Shown in pieces: positions 22,194-33,400 of a DNA stretch of 64,000 nucleotides. The translations under genes were made by a program, and so were the position numbers. Where the stretch lies: assembly GCF_020509005.1 (NCBI RefSeq), contig NC_063015.1, positions 2,046,001-2,110,000 of the forward strand. The letters run 5' to 3'. The notes beneath the pieces were generated by a model that saw only the letters and a program-made list of their open reading frames with translations, did not search any database and was not told where the DNA came from. Positions within the stretch are counted from its first letter, which is position 1, and each line of letters starts with the position of its first letter. The stretch is from Fulvia fulva. Lineage: Eukaryota > Ascomycota > Dothideomycetes > Mycosphaerellales > Mycosphaerellaceae.

Positions 22194-22676
22194 GGGTTAG
22201 CAACTCGGTGTTTCACCCTCGACAAAGTCGTATTGGAGTTATTCCTCTTCAGAACAAAAGGAAGGCAGACTGGAGGCCGCACCCGCATTGCACAGGAAGC
22301 TACAGCCGCGCTGTAGGTGCATATAAGACGTGAAAGAGCCTAGTGAGGCACTGTCAGACTCCGAGTCAGGGAGCCTGTGCCAATACCTCAGACAAGTGGG
22401 CGAGCTTACTGAGAAGAGTCGCTCTCCGGACATCGCGTTCGCATCGACTAACTGTTCCATCTGAGAGAGCCGTAGTGTCTCAGAACACCCTCCCCTGAGA
22501 GAGCTACAGACAGTGTCTCAGAAACACGATCCTTACGACCGACTTTCCTCGCTTTCTTGTGGACAGCCATTCTCTCCACTATCAACCTCGCGTTCGGTTC
22601 ACCTCCTATCGATCCGATCGCGTACGAACGAATACCTTTCTTCTGTAGGCAGCCATCCTGTCCTATATATAAAAGC

Positions 22677-24008
22677 ATGGAGGAAACCGGACACAGCACC
22701 CTTGGTAGGAGGAGAGCAGCACCTATCCTAACCAAGGACAACTAGAGGACATGGTTCTCATTGATACAAGACCATCTTGAAGCTCAAGATGTGCTTTGGG
22801 TTGTAGATGGAGGCCATCTATTATCAAGCACACCCAGCTCCTCAACACCATCTGAGTCATCAGATCCCTTACCTGGACTTGAAGAGTCAAGATACAGTCC
22901 AGTTGGGAGGAAAGCAAATAGATGAGACAAGCTGGAGAGATCTGGCTCAAGATGAGGGCAAAGTACAGCAAGGTTCATGCTGCATATGCAATGACAGTTG
23001 TTCAAGAATTGATCAACTTCAGAATGATAGATGGCATGACCATCAGACAGGCCTGGGTCCACCTTGGCAATCTTGTAAGAAGGATTGCTGAAGTTGACCC
23101 AGCAGAGGCTCACTACAGAGAGCCTACAAGGAAGCTGAAGCATCTGCTTCAAGCCCTGCCTGAGGTGTATCTTGGGACCAAGAACACTATCCTGGCCTAG
23201 CCAGGACTGTCATATGAAGATTGTCTACAACTGCTTGAGTCACATGAATCCAGGCTGGAAGTTGCATCCAAGGAAACAGCAATGTTTGTAGGAAGAGGTT
23301 TCCAGGGCAAGATCACCTGCCATCTCTGTGATGGTGATCATGTGATCAAGGATTGCCCACACCTCTCTGGAGCCAAGCATGCTGTCAGGAAGGACAAGCT
23401 CAACAGAGGAAACACCTCTGTTGCAAAGAGACAATCATCACCACCGAGAACGAGGTCCCCATCCCCAAGCCTGAGGGACATCCTAGTGGTGATGAAGGAC
23501 CTTACAAGGAAGAGCCTGTGCAACCCAGGAAGACTTATCAGACCCTGAGACACCATCAGAGGATGATGAAGTTGATGAGGTTGCCCATTCAACTGTGGAA
23601 GCCAAAAGCAAGTACCCCTCCTCAGAGTGGTTGCTTGACTCTTGTGCTTCATCCCATATGACTGACCAGGATTCACTTTTCAGGACCCTGAAACCTCTTC
23701 AGAAGAGGAAGTGGATCAAGGTTGGGGGTGGCTACCTACATGCCACACATGAGGGGAGTGCAGTGATGGGTGGTCCTTCTGGGAAGCAGATTGTCTTGAA
23801 GAATGTTTTGTTTGTTCCTGGCCTTGGAGTTAGCCTTGTCTCTTGGAATCAGTTCAGCCAACAGTTTGCTGTCCAACCGCCCAGTTTCACCCTCAAACCC
23901 CTTCCTGGAAAACCTGTTGTCCAGACAAAGCTGAGAGGGGGTGTTCCATTCATTCAAAGTGTTTCAGAGCAGCTTGAAGCTATGCCTCAAGCATATGCCT
24001 CTCTATAG
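22677..24008 (+). pseudogene. Copia-B gag and protease remnant
   Basis: The likely start is ATG 22677 (Met-Glu-Glu-Thr-Gly). The frame is broken early by a TAG and a shift. Gag continues in the frame of 22922-23548 with a TAG at 23198-23200, and has a CCHC knuckle (CX2CX4HX4C, near 23320). The protease lies in another frame from 23595: Trp-Leu-Leu-Asp-Ser-Cys-Ala-Ser-Ser-His near 23630, with the same Asp-Ser-Cys active site as Copia-A. This gag is clearly diverged from that of Copia-A, unlike the leader and LTR end. Confidence 0.85.
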
Positions 24009-26439
24009 GAGCATGACTTGGATCTGTCCAAGTTAGGTACACATTTTGAGTGTGAATTGGAACAGGCTATGACTGCCACTGAGTCCCAGGACCAGTGGGA
24101 GCTATAGCATAGAAGATGTGCACACCTTAGCAAGGGACTGCTAAGAAACCTGCATAGAGTCACTGACAAGAAAGATCCCATTCCTGTTCCTTCTGAACAC
24201 CAGAACTGCAAGGTCTGCTCCCTTGCAGACATGAGGAAGTTCAAAGGACCTGCCACAGAGAGGAAAGGAGAGAGGCTGGCCCTCATCTCTATTGACATCT
24301 GTGGGCCTTTTCAAGGTGCAGTCTCAAGACTTGGCTTCAAGTACTGGCTTGAGATTGTAGACAACTTCTTGAGGAAGAAGTGGGTAGTCCCTTTGAAGGC
24401 TAGGAGTGATGCTCCTACAGCTCTAAAGGAATGGAAGGTTCAGGTAGAGAACAGCTCAAGGTGTTTTCTATCTGCAATCCGTAGTGATGGTGCAAGGGAA
24501 ATTCTTTCCTTGCTAAAACAGTGTTTGTGCAACTTCCCCAACCTCCAAAAGACATTAGAGAGTACCAGAAGATTGGAGTAGAGGGGACTCCAAGAAAAGA
24601 AAAGGAAGAGGAACTTGTTCAGGAGGATCAACCTCAACAGCCACCTCAGCTTGCAGGCAACAAGAGGTCAAGGGGGGATGAAGATGATGGCTCTGCTGAG
24701 CATGAAGCCAAGCATCATAGGGCATTGATTGCTCAGATGTTTCATCTTGATCCAACTATGAGCTGGGTTGAGGAAATCCTGAATGATGTGGAGGGATATG
24801 CATTTGCTGCTGTTAGGCAGGCCATAGCCTACCGGCAGGAAGTGCCAATCCCAAAGTCCTATAAGGAGGCAGTGGGAGACCCCAATTGGGGACATATGTG
24901 GAAAGAGGCAATCCAGAAAGAACTTATTGCCTTAGGAAGCAAAAACACCTTGGATCCAGTTGTACTACCAAGGGGTGCAAACCTGGTTACATCTAAGTGG
25001 GTTTTTGATGTGAAAAGAATGATCAGTGGAGCCATTGAAGAGTTCAAGGCAAGACTGGTTGTAAGAGGGTTTTCACAGAAATATGGTGTTGACTTTGAAA
25101 AGACCTTTGCACCTACTGTTAGGCATGATACCCTTAGGGTCTTCATGGCTGTAGTATGTGAGAGAGATCTTGAGATGCACCAGGTGGATGTGAACAATGC
25201 TTTCACCGAAAGCAGCCTTCTTGAAGACATCTACATGATCCCACCCCCAGGTGTCGGATTCCACCAAATATGGTCTTCAAGGTCCTTAGAAGCCTGTATG
25301 GACTGAAGCAAGCAGCTAGAGATTAGAACAAGCTCTGTGTTGCCAAGCTAGAACAGATTGGATCCACCTAGTCCCAGGTGGATCCATGCCTACTCATCCA
25401 CAGAGGAAGAGACATCATGGTCCTCACCTATGTGGATGACATCCCCATTGCAGCTCCAAAGCTGTCAGATGTTCAGTGGTTCAAGGCTGAATTTAGAAGA
25501 GTGTTCAAGATCAAAGATCTTGGGGAACCTGAGAAGATCCTTGGAATGAGGATTACCAGAAACAGGTCCCAAGGTACTGTAAAGCTTGATCAAGGACACT
25601 ACATCCAAACTAACCTTGCCAAGATGGGCATCTCTCCAGAGAAGGCCACACCCACACTCTCACCTATGGACAGCTATGAGGATCTGAGACCTTCAGCTAC
25701 TATGGATGAGAGGTGCAACAAACAGGAGTACCAGAGTTGCAATGGTACCTGGATGTGGCCAATGACAATGACAAGGCCAGACCTTGCTTTCCCCCTTGGA
25801 AGAATCAGCTCATATGTTGCTGACCCTTCAAAGCAACATCTTAGAGCCTTGAAGAAACTCTCCAGATATCTGAGATCATACCCAGACCTGGGCTTGATGT
25901 ACAGAAGAGGAGGAGGTATTCTCCAGGGATACTCAGATTCTGATTATGCCATAGACAAGGCAGACAGAGTCTCAATCCTTGGACATGTGTGGTTCCTTTG
26001 TGGATCACCTGTGTCCTGGATGAGTAGGAAGCAGAAGTCTGTTGCCACATCAACAATGGAGGCTGAGTTCATGGCCATGAATGCAGCAGCTAAGTAGTCA
26101 CAGTTTCTTGCTGCAGTCCTTAGAGAGATGAGGTGTCCTGACCTGGTTGGAGAGTGTTCATTCCAACCTAGGATGAAGGCAAGCAGTACTGTTGATGAGC
26201 TGAGACCCGTGAAGCTTATGGGTGACAACCAAGCAGCTTTGACCTTTGTCAAAAATGCCCATGTCCATGACAGGTCAAAGCATATTGATGTGGCATACTA
26301 CTATGTCAGGAATCTCTAGTGGCAAAAGAAGATTGCAGTGGATTACTGCCACACAAAGGACATAGTTGCTGATGGGCTGACTAAGCCCCTCAATGGCCAG
26401 CAGTTTCAAAACTTTGTGAGGCAGCTCTAGCTTGTATAA
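24009..26439 (+). pseudogene. Copia-B integrase (deleted), RT and RNase H remnant
   Basis: The integrase zinc region and first Asp are visible at 24090-24300. The sequence then jumps at about 24522 from the integrase core to the Gag-Pol spacer, skipping ~610 bp that Copia-C retains (51289-51897). The RT runs from about 24760 with Tyr-Val-Asp-Asp near 25430. TAG codons at about 25324 and 25370 replace a Trp and a probable Gln. The RNase H extends to TAA 26437-26439, with TAG at about 26095 and 26318. Confidence 0.88.
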
Positions 26440-26473
26440 GGGATTGTTTGAGACCTTCTGACCTGAGTGGGAG

Positions 26474-26691
26474 TGTTGAGAATATGCAGGTCATAGGGTC
26501 AACATTGAGTGCTTAGGGGGATTAGTAATCAGGGCTTGCTAGTCAAGTCCTGAGTACAGCTGTCCCTCCTGAAACACCTATACCAACACCGGCGATACTG
26601 TATGTAGATACACGCTATCCCATTGGGTCCTTCTTCGTCTTTGGTGTGATCCGCCGTCTTCCACTGCTGCGCAACTCGTACCTGTTTAACA
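26474..26691 (+). repeat. Copia-B 3' LTR (218 bp)
   Basis: Identical by eye to the 5' LTR. The purine tract GAGTGGGAG precedes it. The TSD gatag follows at 26692. Confidence 0.94.
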
Positions 26692-26866
26692 GATAGTAAG
26701 CCTATAACGCTAAATAATCTGTTACTAATAGTCGACCCTACGACGCCCGCGTAAAATAGATATAACTTAAGGCAAGCTAAGGCTTAATATATAGTTAGCT
26801 TATCTAAGGTATACTACGGTATAATATAGACTCTCGACTTAAGGCTTACTACGGTAAGATATATAG
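26692..26866 (+). mobile_element. Mini-LTR element copy 1, last surviving interior part
   Basis: Shares the stretch atagtcgaccctacgacgcc with copy 2 at 45397. It ends at atatag where the antisense Tad tail begins, so the last ~130 bp and the 3' LTR are lost. Confidence 0.75.
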
Positions 26867-28003
26867 ATAGAGATAGATAGATTTGTCATTCCCCTGTTCT
26901 AGGACCCTACTCGGCCTATATAGGTATATATCTACTATTATATATAAAGGGAAACCCGAATAGGTGAAAACCCTTCCCGCCCCCGACTTCTCCTTATCTA
27001 GATTAGCTTTCCCTCTAAACGTACGTAGTCTATATCACTACTACGTTAGCCCCCGCTCCTAGCTAGTCTCGTCGCGCTACGCCGTATCCTCTCTTCCTAT
27101 ACTACTCCTACTAGGCGGTACTGTTCTAGCTAGCCCTTCTCTAGTATCTAGTTCGTAATACGCCGTAGGTCCTTAACGTTATTAAGAAGTGCCCTAATCG
27201 TCCGGTTCCTCGCCTTTACTATCTACTCCCCCCTTCCTAGCGACTACCTCGGGTAGACGAGGAGTACGTACCGTACATTCTAGGAGTAATAGCCGTAGGA
27301 GTAGCTAGTGTTCGTATATTCTAGAACCTTCCTCTATAATAGGTACCCCTAGAGGCCGATATGTTCGCTTCGTAGTTAGGTTACTATACTACTCTATACC
27401 CTCGTAAGGCGGTAGTAGATAAGCTTTAGGGGGTACTTGACCGCGGATTTTATAGCTAACTATTCCTTAGGTTATCCCGCTAGCTAAGGGCGTCTACTAT
27501 GCCCTACACCCTAGTTGTTCTACCTCTCTTTCTATAGTTACTCTATAAACGATTTCTTACCTTCCTATCGTCTTACTAGCTATTCGTTCCTTACCCGGTA
27601 GTTCGGCTTGTTTCCGGGTCGAATGCCCTTATACGCTAGTACTAATTCGCGGGCCCTTACGACTATACTAGCGATAACCTTCTATACTAGGTACTATACC
27701 GACTTGCCTAAGTAGGAGGTCCGTAGTCCCTAGATATATAGGTCGATCGGTAGTATAGCGGTCTCGTACTTAAGCATCCTTATTAGTATCGACTTGTATA
27801 CCCCGGTGACCTTCCTTCGGTATTAGTTTTAGATCTTCGCTAACGGCGCGACGAGTCCCTTTTATAGGTAGGCCCTCTCGCCTAAGGACTATACCTAGCT
27901 ACTATAGGTAAGGACTAGCCGTATAATAGCCGTATATAGAAGTCGTAACTACCGAAAGTCCGCCCCCTATATAGACGTAGTAAGCCTCTAGTATAATGCT
28001 ATA
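26867..28003 (-). pseudogene. Antisense RIP-decayed Tad-A copy, 3' end segment (tail and ORF2 C-terminus)
   Basis: Starts with a (TAGA)n tail and complements the Tad-A 3' end (about 19970-21112), including the C-terminal zinc-finger region. It is depleted of CA and TG. Gypsy-A is inserted at 28004 (TSD ctata), and the copy resumes at 35226. Confidence 0.88.
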
Positions 28004-28187
28004 TGTCACGGGCAGCCCGCGACCCCTCACTGTAGCTGCGTCGGCCCGGCTGAACCGCGGACCTTCTGCATCGGGTTAGCGCGGCTTGGCTTTACTTTAT
28101 AACTTCGCCGCGCCTCGCGCTCCTCTTTCGTAGCTTCGTAGAACAACAACTATCTCATTCGGACCCTATGGTACGCGCGCCCTTACA
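28004..28187 (+). repeat. Gypsy-A 5' LTR (184 bp)
   Basis: Begins TGTCACGGGCAGCC and ends GCCCTTACA; identical by eye to 35042-35225. A TATA-like TATAA lies at 28098-28102. About 40 nt downstream, at 28138-28146, is GTAGAACAA, which pairs with the primer site just outside the LTR, so transcription probably starts near 28138. Confidence 0.95.
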
Positions 28188-28189
28188 GT

Positions 28190-28198
28190 TTGTTCTAC
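28190..28198 (+). other. Gypsy-A self-complementary primer-binding site
   Basis: TTGTTCTAC, 2 nt after the LTR, is the exact complement of GTAGAACAA at 28138-28146, the predicted 5' end of the transcript. This is the Tf1/sushi arrangement in which the folded mRNA 5' end primes its own reverse transcription. No match to a tRNA 3' end was evident. Confidence 0.65.
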
Positions 28199-28323
28199 CT
28201 TACTACCCAGATCGCGGATCTAGGTAAGGGACGCGTAACAACAGGAACAGACAGAACCGCAGAACTCGAGAACGCGCAGAGCCGCATCAGAACACAGAAC
28301 ACGGTAAGGCGCACAGCGCGCAG

Positions 28324-30450
28324 ATGCCTAGAGAACGCAACGCGGCGACACCATCAGCAGGTGGTCGCGCGCTCGTAGACAGTCAGGATACAGGCACCGT
28401 CACGCCTCCCCCGAACCCAGACAACATGACTTCACAAACAGCGAACGGCGGCATGCGACCGCCACCTAAGCCCAAGGGCAAAAGCAAGCAGCGCACATCT
28501 CTTTTCCCCGACCTCTCCTCTTTTCCTCAGAGTCAGACACAGGACGACAACCGGCGGGTCACAGTAGACACCGGTGTCGCGCTACAACAAGAGATTGATA
28601 AAGCTTACCAGAAGGCCTTCGAGCGAGAAGAAGGTGGTGAGATTGACTTTACAGAACTGTTCGAGTTCAAGCTCGAAGAGAACCCAGGCGGCGACCCAGA
28701 CGAGGTGTATCTATCACTCGACGAGGCAGAACACATTCTCGCATCCGAATACCAGAATGTCACCCCAGACAACCTCACGACCCTTGCATCCCAACACCCG
28801 AAGACCACCCACGACTTCGTGCTACAAGCAGTCAACACGGCAATTACTAAGGGCAGACAACTCGATGTAATGGAGCGAGCCAACGACCTCCAGAACACCC
28901 AGTACACCACGCTGTACACCGAATACGACCGCATCTACAAGATGCTGCGAAGTGAAGAGCTTGTCACACAGAAAATGGCAGCAGATCTCAAGAGCAAGAA
29001 GGATTGCGACCCAGCTAAGTTGCAAGAGCTGGGGAAGAAATACAAGGAAGCCAACAACCTGTGCAAGCAGTTCAGCGAGATCTGCGAGAAGGAGAAGAAG
29101 AAGGCACAAGATGCTGAGGCGAAGAACCAGGCCCTACAACAAGAAGTCGATGACCTGAAGGCTCGGCTTGAGGCAGGAGACACCACACAGAACGGAGGTA
29201 GGGGCCGCTCAGGCCGCCGACCCTCTCGTTCCCGCCCACGCGAGACCTCACTCGAGCAGCTATTGCGTAGGTATCGCGAAGCTGCTGGTGGAGGGGGCGG
29301 TGGCGGTGGTGGTGATAACGATAACGATGGAGACGACGATGACCGTGGCGACAATGGCCGAGGACGTGACAACGACCGTCCGCGACCAGGACCCAACAAC
29401 AGTCGTGACTCGAGAATGCGCAACACCCGCACCCAGACACCACTGGTTGACCTTCCAGAACGTCTCTTCACCATTGACCGCACCCTCACTCGCGGCATGG
29501 AGATCGGCAAGGGTGTGCCCGACCCTAAGCACTTCAAGAACGATGACGACCCCAATTTCGACAGCTGGTACAGCAGTGTTCTCCTAAAGCTGACTGTAGC
29601 AACCTTCCGCACTGAGGCAGATGGTCTGCGCTTCGTGTATGGGTGGACACAAGGTGATCCGCAGCGAAGCATCAAGCCGAGGATCCCTGTGCCTGGACAG
29701 CAGTCCTTCAACGAGTTCAAGACTGGAGAAGAGTTATTAGACTGGATGACACGCCAATATGGCACACGCAATGAGGGAACCAAGGCTATGGTTGACATTG
29801 CTACCTGCAAGCAAGAACAAGGCGAAACCTTTGTAGCCTTCCATGCCCGCTACTCGAAGTTGCGCGCCTGGATGTCATGGACCGATGAGACCGAGCTCAT
29901 GCTGTTCCGTAACCGACTGAACCGCAAGTACTTCATCAAGACCTTCGGCGACCGCGAAGTCGACCGCCGCCTAGACAGCATGCAAGACGTTATCGAGGAG
30001 TGCACCGCACTGGACGAGAGTTTCTACGAGACAGATCGACTATACCCGCAGAAGGAGCGCCCCCGGGGCAATGGCAACTCGAACAGCAATGGCGGCCAGA
30101 ACAACCAGAACAACGGCAACGCAGTTGCTAGTGCCGCTGCCGGTGTAGCAGGTGCCTTGGTACAGCGCCCACTACAGTACGCTGGTACCAAGAAGAAGGA
30201 GGATCTGCCGACACATCTACAGAACCTGCCTACGCTCAACCGTGAGCAGCGCGAAGACCTTAAGAAGCAGGGTAAGTGCTACCGCTGCCGTACAGGTTCT
30301 CACGTGTCGACCAACCCTGAATGCCCAATGTATGGGTACGATGGCGACTATCGCCCACCGCGTCCACGCAATACCACGCCGAATCCGAACGCGAACCTCA
30401 GTTCCCTAGCCGCCGATCCGCGGCAGGGAAATGGCACGACCGCTGCCTAA
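28324..30450 (+). CDS. gag: Gypsy-A Gag polyprotein (708 aa)
   Basis: ATG 28324 opens a clean frame to TAA 30448-30450. In order: a proline- and lysine-rich N-terminus, an acidic region, a coiled coil at about residues 210-280 (rich in Lys/Glu/Gln with Leu spacing), a poly-Gly run followed by Asp/Asn/Arg repeats at about 318-350, a retrotransposon-Gag capsid-like region at about 390-580, an Asn/Gln-rich linker, and one zinc knuckle near residue 652. The knuckle spacing is CX2CX4HX6C, two residues longer than usual before the last Cys. It would form the particle shell and bind RNA. The last 130 nt overlap pol, which is reached by -1 frameshifting at 30426-30432. Confidence 0.93.
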   Translation: MPRERNAATPSAGGRALVDSQDTGTVTPPPNPDNMTSQTANGGMRPPPKPKGKSKQRTSLFPDLSSFPQSQTQDDNRRVTVDTGVALQQEIDKAYQKAFEREEGGEIDFTELFEFKLEENPGGDPDEVYLSLDEAEHILASEYQNVTPDNLTTLASQHPKTTHDFVLQAVNTAITKGRQLDVMERANDLQNTQYTTLYTEYDRIYKMLRSEELVTQKMAADLKSKKDCDPAKLQELGKKYKEANNLCKQFSEICEKEKKKAQDAEAKNQALQQEVDDLKARLEAGDTTQNGGRGRSGRRPSRSRPRETSLEQLLRRYREAAGGGGGGGGGDNDNDGDDDDRGDNGRGRDNDRPRPGPNNSRDSRMRNTRTQTPLVDLPERLFTIDRTLTRGMEIGKGVPDPKHFKNDDDPNFDSWYSSVLLKLTVATFRTEADGLRFVYGWTQGDPQRSIKPRIPVPGQQSFNEFKTGEELLDWMTRQYGTRNEGTKAMVDIATCKQEQGETFVAFHARYSKLRAWMSWTDETELMLFRNRLNRKYFIKTFGDREVDRRLDSMQDVIEECTALDESFYETDRLYPQKERPRGNGNSNSNGGQNNQNNGNAVASAAAGVAGALVQRPLQYAGTKKKEDLPTHLQNLPTLNREQREDLKKQGKCYRCRTGSHVSTNPECPMYGYDGDYRPPRPRNTTPNPNANLSSLAADPRQGNGTTAA

Positions 30451-33400
30451 GCGTGGTAGACAGCGGTCACCCGAACTTCCTAGGACAGAAAGAGCATGAG
30501 ATTGAGAGACACGGAACGCAAGAGACGGTAACAGACTATAGTGAGGAGCTTAAGATATCGGCATGCGCACTGGATAAGCAACAGCCAGCTGTGTACCCTC
30601 ACATAGTGTTACCCGTAATGATACAACAGAGAAAGGCTCGAGGCCTTGTAGATTCTGCTTCCACCTCTCTCTTTCTTGACTGGAAATTCACACGCAAATA
30701 CACAATACCCCTGATCCCTTTGACGCAAAGCCGACGACTAACACTGGGAGATGGAACGGCCACTGCGCGGCAGATTACACACGCGGCCCCTGTAGACGTA
30801 GTCATAGGCGATCATCACGAGCAAATGTTATGCTACGTCACCGACCTCGAATACGACATCGTCTTTGGCCTGCCGTGGCTTACAGCGCACAACCCAAACA
30901 TCTTCTGGGAGACAGGCGAGGTGGCATTCAGGTCGGATTACTGCTTTGGTCACTGTCTACAGAATAAGACACCGACAACAGTGCAATCCCTGAACCACCG
31001 CGAGAAGAAGAAGCAGGCACCAGTACGGTACGGACCAGAGCCCTTCACTGGAGATGTAGCGAGCTTCACAGCAGGAGGAGCAGAGCTGAATGCCTCATCA
31101 TATGACCTGGAAGACATAGACGATGAAGAAGTGGACTGCCAGGGCGTTTCTCAACGCGCGTGGGGGATGTACGCGCACCGGCCTGGGGCTGAGTGCTTCT
31201 ACATCATGCCCACTAGGCGTGAGAGCGACGGCGGAGAGCTTAAGCTGAGTGCAATGGCTGCTGATGATCTGGACCAATTCTTGAACAAGCAGTTCAATCA
31301 CAACCCGAAGGAGAAGTTGCCGCCAATGTACCACGATATTGCGGACGCTTTCTCAGCTAAGGATCATGAAGGACTCCCACCTCACCGACTAGGCGTAGAT
31401 CATGAGATTCACATTAAGCCTGATGGTCCACAAGAGCCACCATACCGCAAGCCCTACGGCCTAGCTGAGAAGGAGAACGAGGCAGTTAAAAAATGGCTAG
31501 ACGAGCAAACATCTGAAGGGAAGGTGCGGAAAGCAGGGCAAAAGACGAACCAGTCTCCTGCACCAGTGCTAGTGGTACGTAAGCCTGGAGGTGGGCTGCG
31601 TGTTTGTATCGACTACAGAGGATTGAATGCGATCACTATCAAGAACCGGTATCCGATTCCCTTGATACAAGAGACGCTCAACCGCATGCACGGCAAGAAG
31701 TACTTCACAAAGCTGGACATTGTAGCAGCCTTCAACAAGTTACGGATAGCTGAAGGGCACGAGTGGTTGACAGCGTTTGCGACACGATACGGCATCTACG
31801 AGTGTCTAGTGTTGCCATTCGGCTTGTGCAACGGACCAGCATCGTTCCAATCATACATCAACAAGGTCTTGCAAGAACACCTAGACGACTTTGTGTCGGC
31901 CTACCTGGATGACGTACTTATCTTCAGTGACACCTTGGAGGAGCACATTGAACACGTGCGGAAGGTTCTCACCAAGCTACGCGATGCAGGACTTACAGTG
32001 GACATCGACAAAAGCGAATTCCACCAACAGAAGGTGAAGTATCTTGGGCTAATCATAACCCCTGACGGCATCGAGATGGACCCCGAGAAACTCGAATGTA
32101 TTCAGACATGGGAAGCTCCTGAGAACCTGAAGGATGTCCAGGCCTTCCTTGGATTTGCCAACTTCTACAGGCGATTCATCGAAGCATTTTCGCGCATAGC
32201 TGCTCCTCTCACAAACCTGACCAAGTCGGACGGACCAAGCAATCACAAGAACAGAAGGATTCAATGGTCACTAGATTGCCAACGAGCCTTTGACAATTTG
32301 AAAGCTGCGTTCAGCAAAGCCGGCATGCTCGCACATTACGTGCCAGGCAGGGAAACAGTAATAGAGACAGATTCTTCAGATTTTGTGAACGCCGGCGTGC
32401 TTTCGCAGTATGACGAGAATGGTGTGCTACATCCTGTGGCCTTCTACTCGAAGAAGTTGAGTCCACAGGAGTGCAATTATGAAATCTATGATAAGGAACT
32501 GTTAGCCATCATCAAGGCTTTTGAGGAATGGAGACCCGAGCTCGCCTGCGAGGCAGATGATGAGGACTCACAGCCAGTCAAGATTTACACCGACCACAAG
32601 AACCTGGAATACTTCATGACGACAAAGCAGCTAAATCGGCGACAAGCGCGTTGGGCTGAGTTCTTGTCACAGTTCAACTTCAAGATAATATACCGTCCAG
32701 GACTTCAAGGTACAAAGCCAGACAGCCTGACGAGACGCAGCCAGGACCTTCCGCAGGGGGTGGACGACCCTCGGAACCAGCATCAGCATCAGACATTGCT
32801 GCCTCCTAAGCGATTCCTTAAGATCGCCTCACTACAGGCAACAGTAGAAGATGCGCCGGAAGAAGAGGAACCAGTACCGCTAAACCCTGAAGCTGAAGAG
32901 TTTATGCCTACAGAACGAGATGCGCCTACTGAACAACCGGCGACGCGTGAAAGTCAGCGGGAAGCCGAACTCGAGTATCGAATGTCGACGGCGTACGTAA
33001 CCGATAACGAGCTCAAGACCGCGATTAAGGACCTGCAGAAAGACCGTACTCCTACACTGCTACAGAGAGCGAAGATTCACCCAGCACACTGCAAAGTGGA
33101 TGGCGACCTGCTATATGTTCGAAACCAATACGACGGCTGGAGCTTATGGGTACCAAATGACCAAGCTTTACAGACCAGGATAATCAAGATAAACCATGAC
33201 GCTCCAGCAGCAGGCCATCCAGGACGAGCTCGCACTTATGAACTCGTAGCACGTGAATTCTACTGGCCTGGATTAGCGAGATCCGTGCGCAGATACACCG
33301 CGAATTGCCGCACCTGCCGTACAACAAAATCTCTGCACTCCCAGCCACTAGGATTACTACAGCCACTTCCTGTTCCAGATCGGCCTTGGAAACACATTGC

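Larger units (their letters stand above)
21964..26691 (+). mobile_element. Copia-B: internally defective copia element with identical LTRs
   Basis: 4.73 kb with two 218-bp LTRs that I read as identical, and a perfect TSD gatag (21959-21963 and 26692-26696). The interior has several nonsense codons, a gag frameshift and a ~610-bp deletion in integrase. Dead coding capacity with identical LTRs implies recent mobilisation of an already defective template, presumably by proteins of an autonomous relative. Confidence 0.93.

Noticed and set aside
29280..29340. Poly-Gly and Asp/Asn repeats as an independent minisatellite
   Set aside because: They lie in frame within the intact Gypsy-A Gag as a low-complexity linker.
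28935..29810. Long minus-strand frame (291 codons) opposite Gypsy-A gag
   Set aside because: It is Ser/Arg-rich and follows the codon bias of the gag frame in mirror. It has no domain and is a shadow.
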